From positions 1 to 62,800 of the forward strand of contig JAMNXQ010000008.1 in the NCBI GenBank assembly GCA_023653075.1: a DNA stretch of 62,800 nt, in the 5' to 3' direction. Position numbers and translations under genes: made by a program. How positions within the stretch are numbered: the first letter of the stretch is position 1; each line of letters begins with the position of its first letter. Origin of the DNA: Algoriphagus sp. GTDB lineage: Bacteria > Bacteroidota > Bacteroidia > Cytophagales > Cyclobacteriaceae. The notes beneath the pieces are model-generated. The model saw nothing but the letters and a program-made list of their open reading frames with translations, did not search any database and was not told where the DNA came from. Positions 16,666 through 25,145 of this stretch are shown here, piece after piece.

Positions 16666-17058
16666 TTAGAAGTTCTTGGGCTGTATCAAATCCCAGAGAT
16701 TTCCATAGAGGTCCGAAAATACGGAAACTATTCCATAGGATTCTTCTGCCGGTTCCCGGATAAAGACGACGCCTCGAGCGCGGTAGTTCTCGTAATCTCT
16801 CCAAAAGTCGTCGGTATACAGAAACAAGAAGACGCGTCCTCCCGCCTGGCAACCCACCTGACTGAGTTGGGCTTCGTTGGCAGCCTTGGCCAAGAGCAAC
16901 TGGCAATTGGAGCCTTTGGGCGCCACGCGCACCCAGCGCTTGGTGTCCGACAAAGGCGTGTCTTCCAACAAGTCGAATCCAAGCGTCTCCGTGTAGTACT
17001 GAATGGCCTCGTCGTAGTCTTTCACCAAAAGGGAAAGTTGTCCAAGTTGTTGGTTCAT
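16666..17058 (-). CDS. VOC-superfamily (glyoxalase-like) protein
   Basis: This 130-residue protein has two paired beta-alpha-beta-beta-beta units. The first runs from LGQLSLLVKDYDEAIQYYTE and TLGFDLLEDTPL to CQLLLAKA. The second runs from RVFLFLYTDDFWRDYENYRA to FSDLYGNLWDLIQPKNF. The VOC fold usually places metal ligands at the start and end of each unit. The visible candidates (Gln near residue 6, Asp near the C terminus) make a metal-dependent enzyme possible but the substrate unknown. It lies 23 bases after the TIM-barrel gene and ten before VF530. It could be an enzyme or a binding protein. Confidence 0.85.
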   Translation of the reverse strand: MNQQLGQLSLLVKDYDEAIQYYTETLGFDLLEDTPLSDTKRWVRVAPKGSNCQLLLAKAANEAQLSQVGCQAGGRVFLFLYTDDFWRDYENYRARGVVFIREPAEESYGIVSVFSDLYGNLWDLIQPKNF

Positions 17059-17081
17059 CGGATGCAGAAAATGAGCGTCAC

Positions 17082-18026
17082 TTACTTTAAGGCATTGGGT
17101 TTTTGTAGCCCCTCAAGAATTTCACGAATGGCAACAATGCTTTCCCACTCTCGATCTTTGTCTCCATGCTCAATACCTACATGGCCCTTGTAGCCATGGG
17201 AAAGGACCAACTTCATCATGCGTTTGTAATCCAAATCCGACTCCTGACCTGCATCGTCCCAGACCTTTGGTTTCAAACTTACTCCCGTGGCTAGCGGCAT
17301 CAGTTCATCCACTCCTCGGTAGGAGTCGTAGGAAACAGGCTTCCCGTCCAAAGTGCTGATGCGGAAGTTGCCAAAATCAGGTAGTGTTCCAGCCAGAGGG
17401 TGGTCCGCATTGCGAATGGTATCTGCGAGCCATTTGCCATTGGAGGAGAATCCCCCATGGTTTTCGATGACGATATGGATGCCTGATGGTTCGGCAAAAG
17501 TTGCGAGTTGGTGAATGCTGTCACTCACCAGTTTGGAGGCTTCCGCCGCATCTTCTGGACGGGTAGACCAGGAAATGTCGGAATAGCCATTGACACGTAC
17601 GGTGTGGCAGCCTAGGAATTTGGCGGCATCGATCCACTTTTTGTGATTTTCTACAGCCTTGCCGCGATTGGCAGCATCGCGAGCACCGAGCATGCCCTCT
17701 CGGTCCACCATGATCAAGACTTGTGTGATGCCTTCGTTGGTGCATCGGGTATTCATTTCCTTCAAGTAGGCTAAATCCTGTGCCTTGTCAAAAAAGAATT
17801 GGTTGACATATTCGACCGCATGGATGCCGTGCTTTTTTGCGGTTAGCGCAAAATCCAGGTGATCCAGCTTCTTGGAAAAAAGTAGGGTATTGACGGACCA
17901 CTCGGCGAGGGAAATCTTAAAGGGGAGGTCTGCACCAGGTCGGGCAAAACTCAAGGAGGGGAGACCAAGGCCGAGGGCTGCAGTCGCAAGTCCTGTGGTT
18001 TTGAGAAAATTTCTTCTGCTAGTCAT
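17082..18026 (-). CDS. Tat-exported sugar phosphate isomerase/epimerase-like TIM-barrel protein
   Basis: This 314-residue protein has a twin-arginine signal peptide (MTSRRNFLKTTGLATAALGL, ending near SLSFA). The mature part is an AP-endonuclease-family-2 type TIM barrel: ISLAEWSVNTLL, HGIHAVEYVNQFF, VLIMVDREG, HIVIENHGGFSSNG (metal-binding Glu and His), LPDFGNF and VGIEHGDKD near the end. Such proteins often convert sugars or hydroxypyruvate. Exported forms are common in Bacteroidota with polysaccharide genes. It follows the GH13 gene in the same orientation with a 91-base gap, so a shared carbohydrate function is possible. The exact reaction cannot be read from the sequence. Confidence 0.87.
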   Translation of the reverse strand: MTSRRNFLKTTGLATAALGLGLPSLSFARPGADLPFKISLAEWSVNTLLFSKKLDHLDFALTAKKHGIHAVEYVNQFFFDKAQDLAYLKEMNTRCTNEGITQVLIMVDREGMLGARDAANRGKAVENHKKWIDAAKFLGCHTVRVNGYSDISWSTRPEDAAEASKLVSDSIHQLATFAEPSGIHIVIENHGGFSSNGKWLADTIRNADHPLAGTLPDFGNFRISTLDGKPVSYDSYRGVDELMPLATGVSLKPKVWDDAGQESDLDYKRMMKLVLSHGYKGHVGIEHGDKDREWESIVAIREILEGLQKPNALK

Positions 18027-18117
18027 GGTTATTTTGGGTTGATCAGGGGTTTGGAGTAAACTGGATTAAAGTCCCTTAAAGTGGTAGCTGAGTGGGAAGT
18101 TTCATAGTGTTGTAGGC

Positions 18118-19977
18118 TTATTTCACCTCAAAAACCGCCGACTCCCAAGGGCCTAGGACCAGGTCGATGTGCGCACCTTGGGCATCTACGCGAAGTTGGG
18201 TAGTTTTCTTCCCAAAGAGAACTTCTTGAATTTCCCGATTTCCTGGCTTCAGGTTCCAGGCCTTCAAGAGTTCAGGGGAAAGGTGTAGGACGGTATTTAC
18301 AGACTGGTTTTCGTCAAAATTGGTTACGACGAGCAACTTCTGCTCGGCATCCCATCGAGCGTAAGCAAAGGTTTTGTCCGTGTAAGCTGGGTTTTTGGAT
18401 CTGTTGTAGCGGTGGAGGTCCTGATAGGCCCCCATCAGCGCGGAACTGCCACGCGTGAAGTTGAGTACCTCCGAATAGTAGTTGCGCAGCGCTTTTTCGT
18501 TATCGGAGAGTTGCCCTCCGTCAAACTTGCCTCCATTGACCCACTTCTGGTGCTGGGGAACGCCGATGTAATCAAATATGGAGGTGCGGCTGGGTTGGCC
18601 AAAGCCGGCCATTTCTGCCCCTGGCTCACCCACTTCCTGACCAAAGTAAATCATGGTCGGTGCCGTAGTGCTAGTGGCCGAAACGACCATGGCCGGTAGC
18701 GCCTTCCAAGGATTGCCCGCAAATTCCGGACTGGCGATGCGCTGCTCGTCGTGGTTTTCAAGGAAGTGCAGCATGTGGTGTTCGATGTCTGACAAGCCTT
18801 CCAGGATGGGTACCAGGTTGTCAGTAGAGCCATGGCCTCGCATAATGTGCTTGAGTGTGTCGTACAACTCTACCTTGTCGTAGAGGTAGTCCATCTTGCC
18901 CTTGTGGATGTAGTCTCGGTAGAGGCTTGGATTGTACACTTCGGCCAGCAAAAAAGCATCGGGATACTTTATCTTGATGTGGGAATTGAGGTAGGACCAG
19001 AATTCTACGGGCACCATCTCTGCCATGTCAAAGCGGAAGCCATCCACCCCCTTGGCTAGCCAAAACTGGGTGATGTCCTTGAACTTGATCCATGAATCCG
19101 GCACCTCTTTTCCTTGCCAAAAGGCGTAATGCGCTTGGATATCCAGTGTGGATGCTTCTTCAGGAAGGGCCACAAAGTCCTTGACGCCTTCGGGGCTCAC
19201 CCCATAATTGACCTTGACGGTCTCGTACCAATCGTAAAAGTCAGGCTGGGCGAGACGGGAACCATTGCCCGTCCACTTGGCAGGAAACTCCTCAAACTTT
19301 CCATCGCTCAAGGGATGTGCTGCTCCGCCCAAGGGCAGGTAGCCATTTTTGGAAGCAGGTACCTGGAAGGCCTTACCCGGCAGGTAGTAGAAGTTGTTAT
19401 TTTTTGCGTAAGCCAAGTTGGTATCGTCTTTGGCACCAAAGTCTAGGACTCCCGCTGGATTGTTTTTCCCTTCGTAATGACGGGACACATGGTTGGGAAC
19501 AATGTCGATAATCACCTTCATATCCTGCTTGTGGGTACGGGCAATCAATGCTTCAAACTCTTCCATTCTGCGCGTCACATCCACCGCCAAGTCTGGATTG
19601 ACTTGGTAGTAATCTCGTACCGCATAGGGGGAGCCTGCTCGTCCTTTAATTACATCGGGATCGTCAGAGGTGAGGCCGATTTCTGGGAAATCTCCAATCA
19701 CCCCATGGTGGGGAACCCCGGTGTACCAGATGTGGGACACGCCCAATTTTTTGATTTCCGCCAAGGCGGTATCCGTGAAGTCGTTAAATTTCCCTACGCC
19801 GTTTTGTTCTTTGGTGCCCCAAGGAATGTTGTTGGTATTCGTATTTCCGAAAAGTCGCGTAAAGACCTGATAAACGACGAATTTTTTTGAGTTCATGGGG
19901 GTAGGATCTTCTGATTTTGTGCGGAGGCTGGCAAGCAGAACCAAGGCCAGGAGGAAGGGAAGGACACTTTTTTTCAT
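18118..19977 (-). CDS. GH13 family alpha-amylase-like glycoside hydrolase
   Basis: This 619-residue protein begins with a hydrophobic leader (MKKSVLPFLLALVLLAS). The GH13 (beta/alpha)8 barrel shows all conserved regions: DIVPNH (158-163), GFRFDMAE with the nucleophile Asp317, LLAEVYNP with the acid/base Glu346, and FLENHDEQR with the transition-state Asp410. A C-terminal beta domain ends with LGPWESAVFEVK. It should hydrolyse alpha-1,4-glucans in the periplasm. It begins four bases after the M20 peptidase stop, in the same orientation. There is no SusC/D pair next to it, so it is not part of an obvious starch locus. Confidence 0.9.
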   Translation of the reverse strand: MKKSVLPFLLALVLLASLRTKSEDPTPMNSKKFVVYQVFTRLFGNTNTNNIPWGTKEQNGVGKFNDFTDTALAEIKKLGVSHIWYTGVPHHGVIGDFPEIGLTSDDPDVIKGRAGSPYAVRDYYQVNPDLAVDVTRRMEEFEALIARTHKQDMKVIIDIVPNHVSRHYEGKNNPAGVLDFGAKDDTNLAYAKNNNFYYLPGKAFQVPASKNGYLPLGGAAHPLSDGKFEEFPAKWTGNGSRLAQPDFYDWYETVKVNYGVSPEGVKDFVALPEEASTLDIQAHYAFWQGKEVPDSWIKFKDITQFWLAKGVDGFRFDMAEMVPVEFWSYLNSHIKIKYPDAFLLAEVYNPSLYRDYIHKGKMDYLYDKVELYDTLKHIMRGHGSTDNLVPILEGLSDIEHHMLHFLENHDEQRIASPEFAGNPWKALPAMVVSATSTTAPTMIYFGQEVGEPGAEMAGFGQPSRTSIFDYIGVPQHQKWVNGGKFDGGQLSDNEKALRNYYSEVLNFTRGSSALMGAYQDLHRYNRSKNPAYTDKTFAYARWDAEQKLLVVTNFDENQSVNTVLHLSPELLKAWNLKPGNREIQEVLFGKKTTQLRVDAQGAHIDLVLGPWESAVFEVK

Positions 19978-19981
19978 CGAT

Positions 19982-21271
19982 TTATCGGGTCAATCGGTAC
20001 AATAAAATTGTATTTCGTTTGATTAAAGCAGGAAATTGCTTCATGTTGATGGTCTCTCCAGGAGCATGTGCACCAGACCCAGAAGCTCCTAGTCCATCCA
20101 AACTGTCCATAAATGAGGCTACAAAAGAGATGTCTCCCGCACCACGGCTACCCGGATCTCCAGGCTTCACTGGGCCATAGCCCAGGTCTTGGCTAACTTG
20201 ACTAAGCGTTTCGGCAAGGGCATAGTTGCCCGGGGTAGGTTCCATGGAAGGAATGTAATCGGAGAAGGTGATTTCTGCATCGGTTTGGTGCAGGTTGTTG
20301 GCGACAATTTCCCGCATTTTGGCACGTGCCGCCTCCTTTTGTGCTTCACCCAAAAAGCGCAAATCTCCAGTAACGATGGCCTCTCGAGCCACAATGTTGG
20401 TTTTGCCAAGGGAACTGCCTGCGCCAGTATTTGAGTTGATGGCTACATCTGACCCACCGACGATTTGGCCTGGGTTGAAGGTTAAGTACTTTTCACCTGC
20501 GAGAGCTTCTCGAAATTCATTCAGGATGCGTGCCGCTTCGTAGATGGCTCCATAGCCTGCATTTTGGCCAAAGACTCCACTGGAGTGACCTTGCTTTCCG
20601 CTTGTTTTCAAGGTCCAGCCAGAGGCTCCTCGGCGAGCCACGGTGGCTCCGCCAAAACCTTGGGCGGTCTCGTAGGCCAAGGCAAGGTCATGCGTTTTGG
20701 CTCTGGCGATGAAATCCTGTCTGGATAAGGTTCCATTGCCTGTGCTTTCCTCGTCGCCATTGAAATAGACGGTGATGGTTCGGTCTTCCAAGAGACCCAG
20801 TTCATGCATGGCCTTGAGGCTGGCAAGCACGAGTACATCGCCACCCTTCATGTCGTTGGCTCCTTGGCCCGTGGCCGTGCTGTCGTTGAGCCAGGTGAAG
20901 GGGGTAAAGGGCATATCTTTTTCAAACACGGTATCTAGGTGACCGATTAGAAATAATTTCTTGCCTTTTGTTCCCTTTCTAGTAGCCACAAAATGTCCTG
21001 CACGCTTTACTTCTGCGGGAACGTCTATCCATTCGGTTTGAAATCCAATTTTTTGAAATTCTCGCTCAAAAACGCGGCCCACTTCGCGTACGCCTTCCAG
21101 GTTGAGCGAGCCCGAATTGATGTTGACGACTTCCTCCAAAAGGTTGACGGTTTCCTGGTAGTTTTTGTCGATGCGCTCAATCAATTTTTTCTCATCCTTG
21201 CTTAATTGTTGTTGGGCGAAGGAAAAGAGTGGCGAGGATACCAGAAGAAGAACGAAAAAAAAGCGTTTCAT
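19982..21271 (-). CDS. Exported M20-family metallopeptidase (carboxypeptidase-like)
   Basis: This 429-residue protein has the signal peptide MKRFFFVLLLVSSPLFSFAQ. The glutamate-carboxypeptidase branch of M20 is shown by LFLIGHLDTVFEKD (metal His-Leu-Asp), GANDMKGGDV (bridging Asp), FNGDEESTGN (catalytic Glu pair) and the dimerisation domain with GKQGHSSGVFG. The C-terminal GAGDISFVA and GSGAHAPGE complete the metal site. It likely trims peptides or acylated amino acids in the periplasm. It lies between the Nif3-like gene (36 bases) and the amylase gene (four bases). It differs from the other M20 protein of the window (9506-10798), which belongs to a separate branch. Confidence 0.92.
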   Translation of the reverse strand: MKRFFFVLLLVSSPLFSFAQQQLSKDEKKLIERIDKNYQETVNLLEEVVNINSGSLNLEGVREVGRVFEREFQKIGFQTEWIDVPAEVKRAGHFVATRKGTKGKKLFLIGHLDTVFEKDMPFTPFTWLNDSTATGQGANDMKGGDVLVLASLKAMHELGLLEDRTITVYFNGDEESTGNGTLSRQDFIARAKTHDLALAYETAQGFGGATVARRGASGWTLKTSGKQGHSSGVFGQNAGYGAIYEAARILNEFREALAGEKYLTFNPGQIVGGSDVAINSNTGAGSSLGKTNIVAREAIVTGDLRFLGEAQKEAARAKMREIVANNLHQTDAEITFSDYIPSMEPTPGNYALAETLSQVSQDLGYGPVKPGDPGSRGAGDISFVASFMDSLDGLGASGSGAHAPGETINMKQFPALIKRNTILLYRLTR

Positions 21272-21307
21272 GGGATAGGGATTTGGGGAACTTGTAAAGG
21301 ACTAAAG

Positions 21308-22201
21308 TTAGTAAACGGAGAGTGAATTGCCAGAAGGAATGTGGTAAACCGGGACGCCTGGGACATGGGTTAGCAACCAATTTTTCACAAATTCGGAGCC
21401 TCCTTCTTCGCTGGCTGAATGGCCGATCTCGACCATGGAAAGTTTCAGACCGAGTTCATTGGCAGTCTTGACATACTCTGGAGTTTCCCACTCGTTGGAT
21501 TCCCCACAGATCAGCACATCGGGGCGGTGCTCTTGGATGCGGGTGATTTGCGTTTTCCCTCCCACGGCCCCAGGGAGAAGCAGTACCTTAGAGATGGGTT
21601 GGTTCAAGTCTCCCACATAGCGCATTGCAGGTACCTGCATTCGGGTTTTGATGTGGTCGATCACCGCCTTCAAACTGGTTGTAGGGATCTGCAAAATCGG
21701 GCTTCCAGGCGTATAATAGGCCTTCCATCCCAGTTCTTCCACAACGCCTATCCGTACCCCATCGTCTTGCATGCGGTGCACGTAGTCGTGATTTCTCCAA
21801 ATGGTCAACTGGTGTTTGGCCAGTAGGTCGTATTTGCCTCGGAAGACGGGGTCATTTTGCAGGTAGTCGGTTTCGTCCTGACCCGAGTAAAAGGTTGGTT
21901 CGTGAGGGATGATGAGGTTTGCCTTCAACTCCACCGCCTTTTTGATGATCTCGATGCTGGGAAACATGGTGGTGACGATCCCAGTGACTACGGTATCCCT
22001 AGAGCCAATCTTGATCGTGTCCACCGTCTGTGCAAAGGGAGCCTTGGGTATTTGTGAGATAAACAAGTCCATGATCTCGCCTACGGTCCAGGATTTTTGG
22101 AGGGGGCTAGCCCAACCCGAAAAGGGATTCGCAAGGAGGCCCGCACCAAGGAGGGCTCCCGATTGCAGAAGGAATTGCCGACGAGGAGTTGATTTTTTCA
22201 T
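21308..22201 (-). CDS. Nif3-like dinuclear metal-centre protein with an export signal
   Basis: This 297-residue protein matches the NIF3/GTP-cyclohydrolase-1-type-2 fold: VTGIVTTMFPSIEIIKKAVE, LIIPHEPTFYSG with the metal His, a central insert, then VLLLPGAVGGKT and the closing MVEIGHSASEEGG with the second metal site. Typical Nif3 proteins are cytosolic, but this one starts MKKSTPRRQFLLQSGALLGA, a twin-arginine signal (PRRQFLL), with a likely cleavage after GWA. Its function is unknown for the whole family. A 44-base gap separates it from the lipoprotein gene upstream, and it continues the minus-strand run. Confidence 0.82.
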   Translation of the reverse strand: MKKSTPRRQFLLQSGALLGAGLLANPFSGWASPLQKSWTVGEIMDLFISQIPKAPFAQTVDTIKIGSRDTVVTGIVTTMFPSIEIIKKAVELKANLIIPHEPTFYSGQDETDYLQNDPVFRGKYDLLAKHQLTIWRNHDYVHRMQDDGVRIGVVEELGWKAYYTPGSPILQIPTTSLKAVIDHIKTRMQVPAMRYVGDLNQPISKVLLLPGAVGGKTQITRIQEHRPDVLICGESNEWETPEYVKTANELGLKLSMVEIGHSASEEGGSEFVKNWLLTHVPGVPVYHIPSGNSLSVY

Positions 22202-22244
22202 ATCAAAGAAAAATTGGTGGTCAGTTTGGAGTTTAGCAGTTGGT

Positions 22245-22889
22245 TTACTCGACAGTTACATCGGTCAGCCAGATGAATCGCTTGCCCGCGGCATCCTTGT
22301 GCTCCAAACTGAGTTGAATCGGGCCGAAAGCCGCTGCCTTCTCCCAGGTCCAGGTACGTCCCTCGGGAGTATTTCCTTTGCGGAAGGTCCATTCTAGGAT
22401 TTGATTTTCCTTGTTCAAGTACAAATCATAGGCATCTCCTGGTGTATATCCGCCCTCGGTACCGTAGAGAATGCTGAGCTTGGTGGAGGGAATGCCTTGT
22501 ATTGGGGAGGTCGCATTTTCAAGTACCTCGTAGGTGTATCCCTTGTCCCAAGCAAGTTGGAAGGGCATTAGGGCCCAGTATTTGTCGTTGATAAAAGCGC
22601 CGTCTTTTTCCGGCAAGGAATCGGCCGTTAAGCTGTAGGTAAAGCTGGTGTCAGCGTCAGCAAAGTACACGGTGCTGTCTTTAATGTTCCATTTCCAGGT
22701 TCGGGAGGCCACAGTCAAGGAGTCGCGCTGCACATTCCAGGTGTAGCCGATGGACTTGACCTGGTCCCAGTTTTCAAAGCCATAGGCCTTTGCCACTTGC
22801 ATGGGTAGGGTGTCAGGCAGAGGTTCCTTTTGCTGGCAAGCAAAAACCAGAGTGAGGAGAAGGATGGGGAGGAATCGAAGTTTTTTCAT
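22245..22889 (-). CDS. Lipoprotein of unknown function
   Basis: I chose the ATG at 22889 because it gives the lipobox leader MKKLRFLPILLLTLVFACQQ, with the Cys at residue 18. An upstream in-frame ATG would bury this signal. The mature part (about 195 residues) is beta-rich, with repeated W-x-W motifs (RTWKWNI, RTWTWEK) and phrases such as KAYGFENWDQVKSIGYTWNV and YDLYLNKENQILEWTFRKG. The pattern recalls the LolA/DUF6503-like group that measures or carries hydrophobic ligands, but I cannot assign it firmly. It lies ten bases after the SDR gene and is probably co-transcribed with it. Confidence 0.75.
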   Translation of the reverse strand: MKKLRFLPILLLTLVFACQQKEPLPDTLPMQVAKAYGFENWDQVKSIGYTWNVQRDSLTVASRTWKWNIKDSTVYFADADTSFTYSLTADSLPEKDGAFINDKYWALMPFQLAWDKGYTYEVLENATSPIQGIPSTKLSILYGTEGGYTPGDAYDLYLNKENQILEWTFRKGNTPEGRTWTWEKAAAFGPIQLSLEHKDAAGKRFIWLTDVTVE

Positions 22890-22899
22890 AGCTGTTGAT

Positions 22900-23688
22900 T
22901 TAATGGGCATTCTTGCTGGAAACCCAGTTTTTAAATTTTCGGTATTCAAGTGCTGTCGCCAACGGTTGCAGCACAAATAACAGACGGTTGAGCAAGAGCA
23001 TGCTTTTAAAAAGGGTGGAAGGAAAAATCTTCTTTTTGCCTCTTGCCGCTCCGGTCAACATGCTTTTTGCCACCTTTTGTGGACTTTGGATGGGAAAGGC
23101 ACGGGGAATATTGGGTCCTGCTGCCTCAAAGAATGCGGTCGTGGTGGCGATTGGGAAGACTAGTGTGAGCCAATCCCCATCTCTTTCTGCCCAGAGGCAA
23201 TCGGCCCATTGGAAGAGGGCTGCCTTGGTGCTGCTGTAGAGGCTGTAGCCTGGAATGGCCCAGTAGGCGATGGCCGAACAGGTAATCACATGACGGAGCG
23301 GGCATTCTGGGAAGCATTGCTTTAGTGCCAATCCCAATTGGATGGGGGAGTGCACATTCAACTGAAAGAGTTGTTCCATGTTTGCCCAGTTCTGGTCAGC
23401 GGCAGGGGCATAACTGGCTTTGCCTGCATTGGCAAAGCAGAAATCCACTCCTTTCCAGTTGGTCTGGATCCATTCGAGGATAGGTGCATTTCCTTCTTTT
23501 TGACTCAAATCTGCCAGTATCATTCCTTCGATATCCGGAAATTCTTCCCGAAGACGGTCGAGGTGCTCAGGTAGGTAATCTATCACCAAAAGATTTTTGG
23601 TATATGGATAGAGTTGCCTTACCAACTCCAATCCAATGCCTGATCCGGCTCCAGTCACGACTACGCATGCGTTTTTGTAGGGCTTCAT
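22900..23688 (-). CDS. Short-chain dehydrogenase/reductase (second SDR of the operon)
   Basis: SDR of 262 residues. The cofactor motif is VVTGAGSGIGLELVRQL (TGxxxGIG, about residues 11-17). FANAG, a variant of NNAG, stands near 89, and the catalytic Ser is in ITCSAIAYW. YSLYSSTKAAL gives Tyr-x-x-x-Lys. The C-terminal extension (SMLTGAARGKKKIFPSTLFK) is longer than in minimal SDRs and may touch a membrane or a partner. The ATG overlaps the stop of the ADC-like gene (ATGA), so they are coupled. Together with the dehydratase and first SDR it points to a sugar-acid or hydroxy-acid pathway, but the substrate is unknown. Confidence 0.88.
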   Translation of the reverse strand: MKPYKNACVVVTGAGSGIGLELVRQLYPYTKNLLVIDYLPEHLDRLREEFPDIEGMILADLSQKEGNAPILEWIQTNWKGVDFCFANAGKASYAPAADQNWANMEQLFQLNVHSPIQLGLALKQCFPECPLRHVITCSAIAYWAIPGYSLYSSTKAALFQWADCLWAERDGDWLTLVFPIATTTAFFEAAGPNIPRAFPIQSPQKVAKSMLTGAARGKKKIFPSTLFKSMLLLNRLLFVLQPLATALEYRKFKNWVSSKNAH

Positions 23689-24338
23689 GCGGGGATGCTT
23701 GGTTTGGGAAAGGTGAGGGTAAAGGGACTCACCTTCAGAGCGAGTAGGGGCTTGATGCCTTGTATGTCGGGAAAAAGTTGGGGATCAACTTCCACGTCCT
23801 GAATGCGCGCCAGTTTCCCCCAACCCTTACCTTCTGGCTGGGTGAATAACACTTTCCCGGCTAATTCTTGTCGAAGTCGAATGGGGAGCAGCGCCGTGCT
23901 CATCGGAAACGATATGCCCCCGGAGCGAATGCTGGCTTGGAATACCTGTTTTCCATTCAAGGAAACTTCCACCCGGTCCAGCCCTTTCTCTTTTTGCCAT
24001 TGGAAGTCGGCCGTTTGCTTCGGGATGGCCCAGTTGGCCCGACCATTCGCCGTGCTTGCCTCTGAGTCGACAAAGATGGTGGTGATGGACTGCAATTTTT
24101 CTTTCCCAAATTTTCCAGGAATAAACAGGAGTTCCCGATAGGGCCCCACAGGCGATTCCTGGTAGTCCACCAGCATCACGTAGCCAAATCCCCCTTTGAA
24201 TTTCCCTCGCAGGTGTTCGGGTAAGTTGCCTGCTTGTGCTACCCAATCTTTCTTGAAACGAAAAAGAAGGATGATGCCTTCTCCCCGCAGGGTCCAAGGG
24301 GCTGGAACGGGTGTAAAGGTCGTGGTAGACTTAGGCAT
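23685..24338 (-). CDS. Acetoacetate decarboxylase-like protein
   Basis: I placed the start at 24338, giving MPKSTTTFTPVPAPWTLRGE. A longer frame adds 76 residues that are antisense-type sequence over the SDR gene. The 217-residue product carries GFGYVMLVDYQESPVGPYRE, the hallmark of the ADC superfamily, and NWAIPKQTADFQW, where Lys107 aligns with the Schiff-base Lys of acetoacetate decarboxylase (xPKxxA). Known members decarboxylate or act as aldolase-dehydratases on keto acids. The gene overlaps the upstream SDR by eight bases and the downstream SDR by four, so it is part of one operon. The substrate is not identified. Confidence 0.8.
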   Translation of the reverse strand: MPKSTTTFTPVPAPWTLRGEGIILLFRFKKDWVAQAGNLPEHLRGKFKGGFGYVMLVDYQESPVGPYRELLFIPGKFGKEKLQSITTIFVDSEASTANGRANWAIPKQTADFQWQKEKGLDRVEVSLNGKQVFQASIRSGGISFPMSTALLPIRLRQELAGKVLFTQPEGKGWGKLARIQDVEVDPQLFPDIQGIKPLLALKVSPFTLTFPKPSIPA

Positions 24339-25086
24339 AGGGAGAAGGGCTGATCGCGGTCCAACCTCCATCAATGATGAGGGTTTGTCCGGTAATATGT
24401 CTTGCGGCATCGGAAAGCAGAAAACTAGCAGCCTCGGCGATGTCTTCAGGAAATGCAGGTCGTGCCATGGGGGTGAGTTTGGACCAGGTATCCACATAGT
24501 TGGGATCTGCTGTGGTCCGCTCGGTGAGAGTTGCTCCCGGGGCGATGGTATTGATGCGGATGCCAAGAGGGGCGAGTTCCAGAACGAGGTTTTTAGCTAG
24601 CATTTCAATGGCTGCCTTGCTCATGGCATAGGCAGCCAGATTCTCATGACTCTGGTGGGCAGTCACCGAGGAGGTGAAAAGTATCGAGCCCCCTTGAACC
24701 TGATTTTTCATGACTTGAGCCACTGCTTGGGTGAGGAAGAAGGTGCCGGCCTGGTTGACGCGAGTCACCTCCATAAAATCTTCTCGGGAATAATCTAGAA
24801 AATTGCCAAAAAGGGTAATTCCTGCATTGCAAACCAGTTGATCGATGTGCCCAAAATTCTGGAGGGCGAGGGATACGAGTTCAGCGATGACTTCCGGGTC
24901 AGCCGCATCTCCCGAACAGCCGATGACAGCCCCTTTTTTCAGTGAGGAGAGGCTGGCGACAGCCTCTTGGGTCAGGCTTTTTTCCCTATCATTGAGGAGC
25001 ACCTGAGTTCCGTTTTCCACCAATTTCCGGGCGATGGCTAAGCCAATGCCTTGTCCTGCTCCAGTAATGATTGCTACCTTGTTCAT
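24331..25086 (-). CDS. Short-chain dehydrogenase/reductase (first SDR of the operon)
   Basis: SDR of 251 residues. The ATG at 25086 gives MNKVAIITGAGQGIGLAIAR, the normal family N terminus, so I ignore an upstream ATG. Motifs: TGAGQGIG for NAD(P), CNAGIT, TSSVTAHQS with catalytic Ser, YAMSKAA (Tyr-x-x-x-Lys) and IDGGWTA at the C terminus, typical of classical SDRs. It starts 59 bases downstream of the dehydratase stop and overlaps the ADC-like gene by eight bases. In sugar-acid pathways such an SDR often oxidises a 3-deoxy-2-keto acid or the parent sugar. That role is inferred from the neighbours. Confidence 0.9.
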   Translation of the reverse strand: MNKVAIITGAGQGIGLAIARKLVENGTQVLLNDREKSLTQEAVASLSSLKKGAVIGCSGDAADPEVIAELVSLALQNFGHIDQLVCNAGITLFGNFLDYSREDFMEVTRVNQAGTFFLTQAVAQVMKNQVQGGSILFTSSVTAHQSHENLAAYAMSKAAIEMLAKNLVLELAPLGIRINTIAPGATLTERTTADPNYVDTWSKLTPMARPAFPEDIAEAASFLLSDAARHITGQTLIIDGGWTAISPSPYA

Positions 25087-25145
25087 GGCACGTGTTTGAT
25101 AGAAAGGTGTGGGCTCGGTTGGAATTTCCTTCCAAGCCAAAAAAA

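Noticed and set aside
16397..16906. A 169-codon minus-strand frame overlapping the VF530 and VOC genes
   Set aside because: Both overlapped genes show clear family motifs in their own frames, and this frame has none, so it is an antisense-type shadow.
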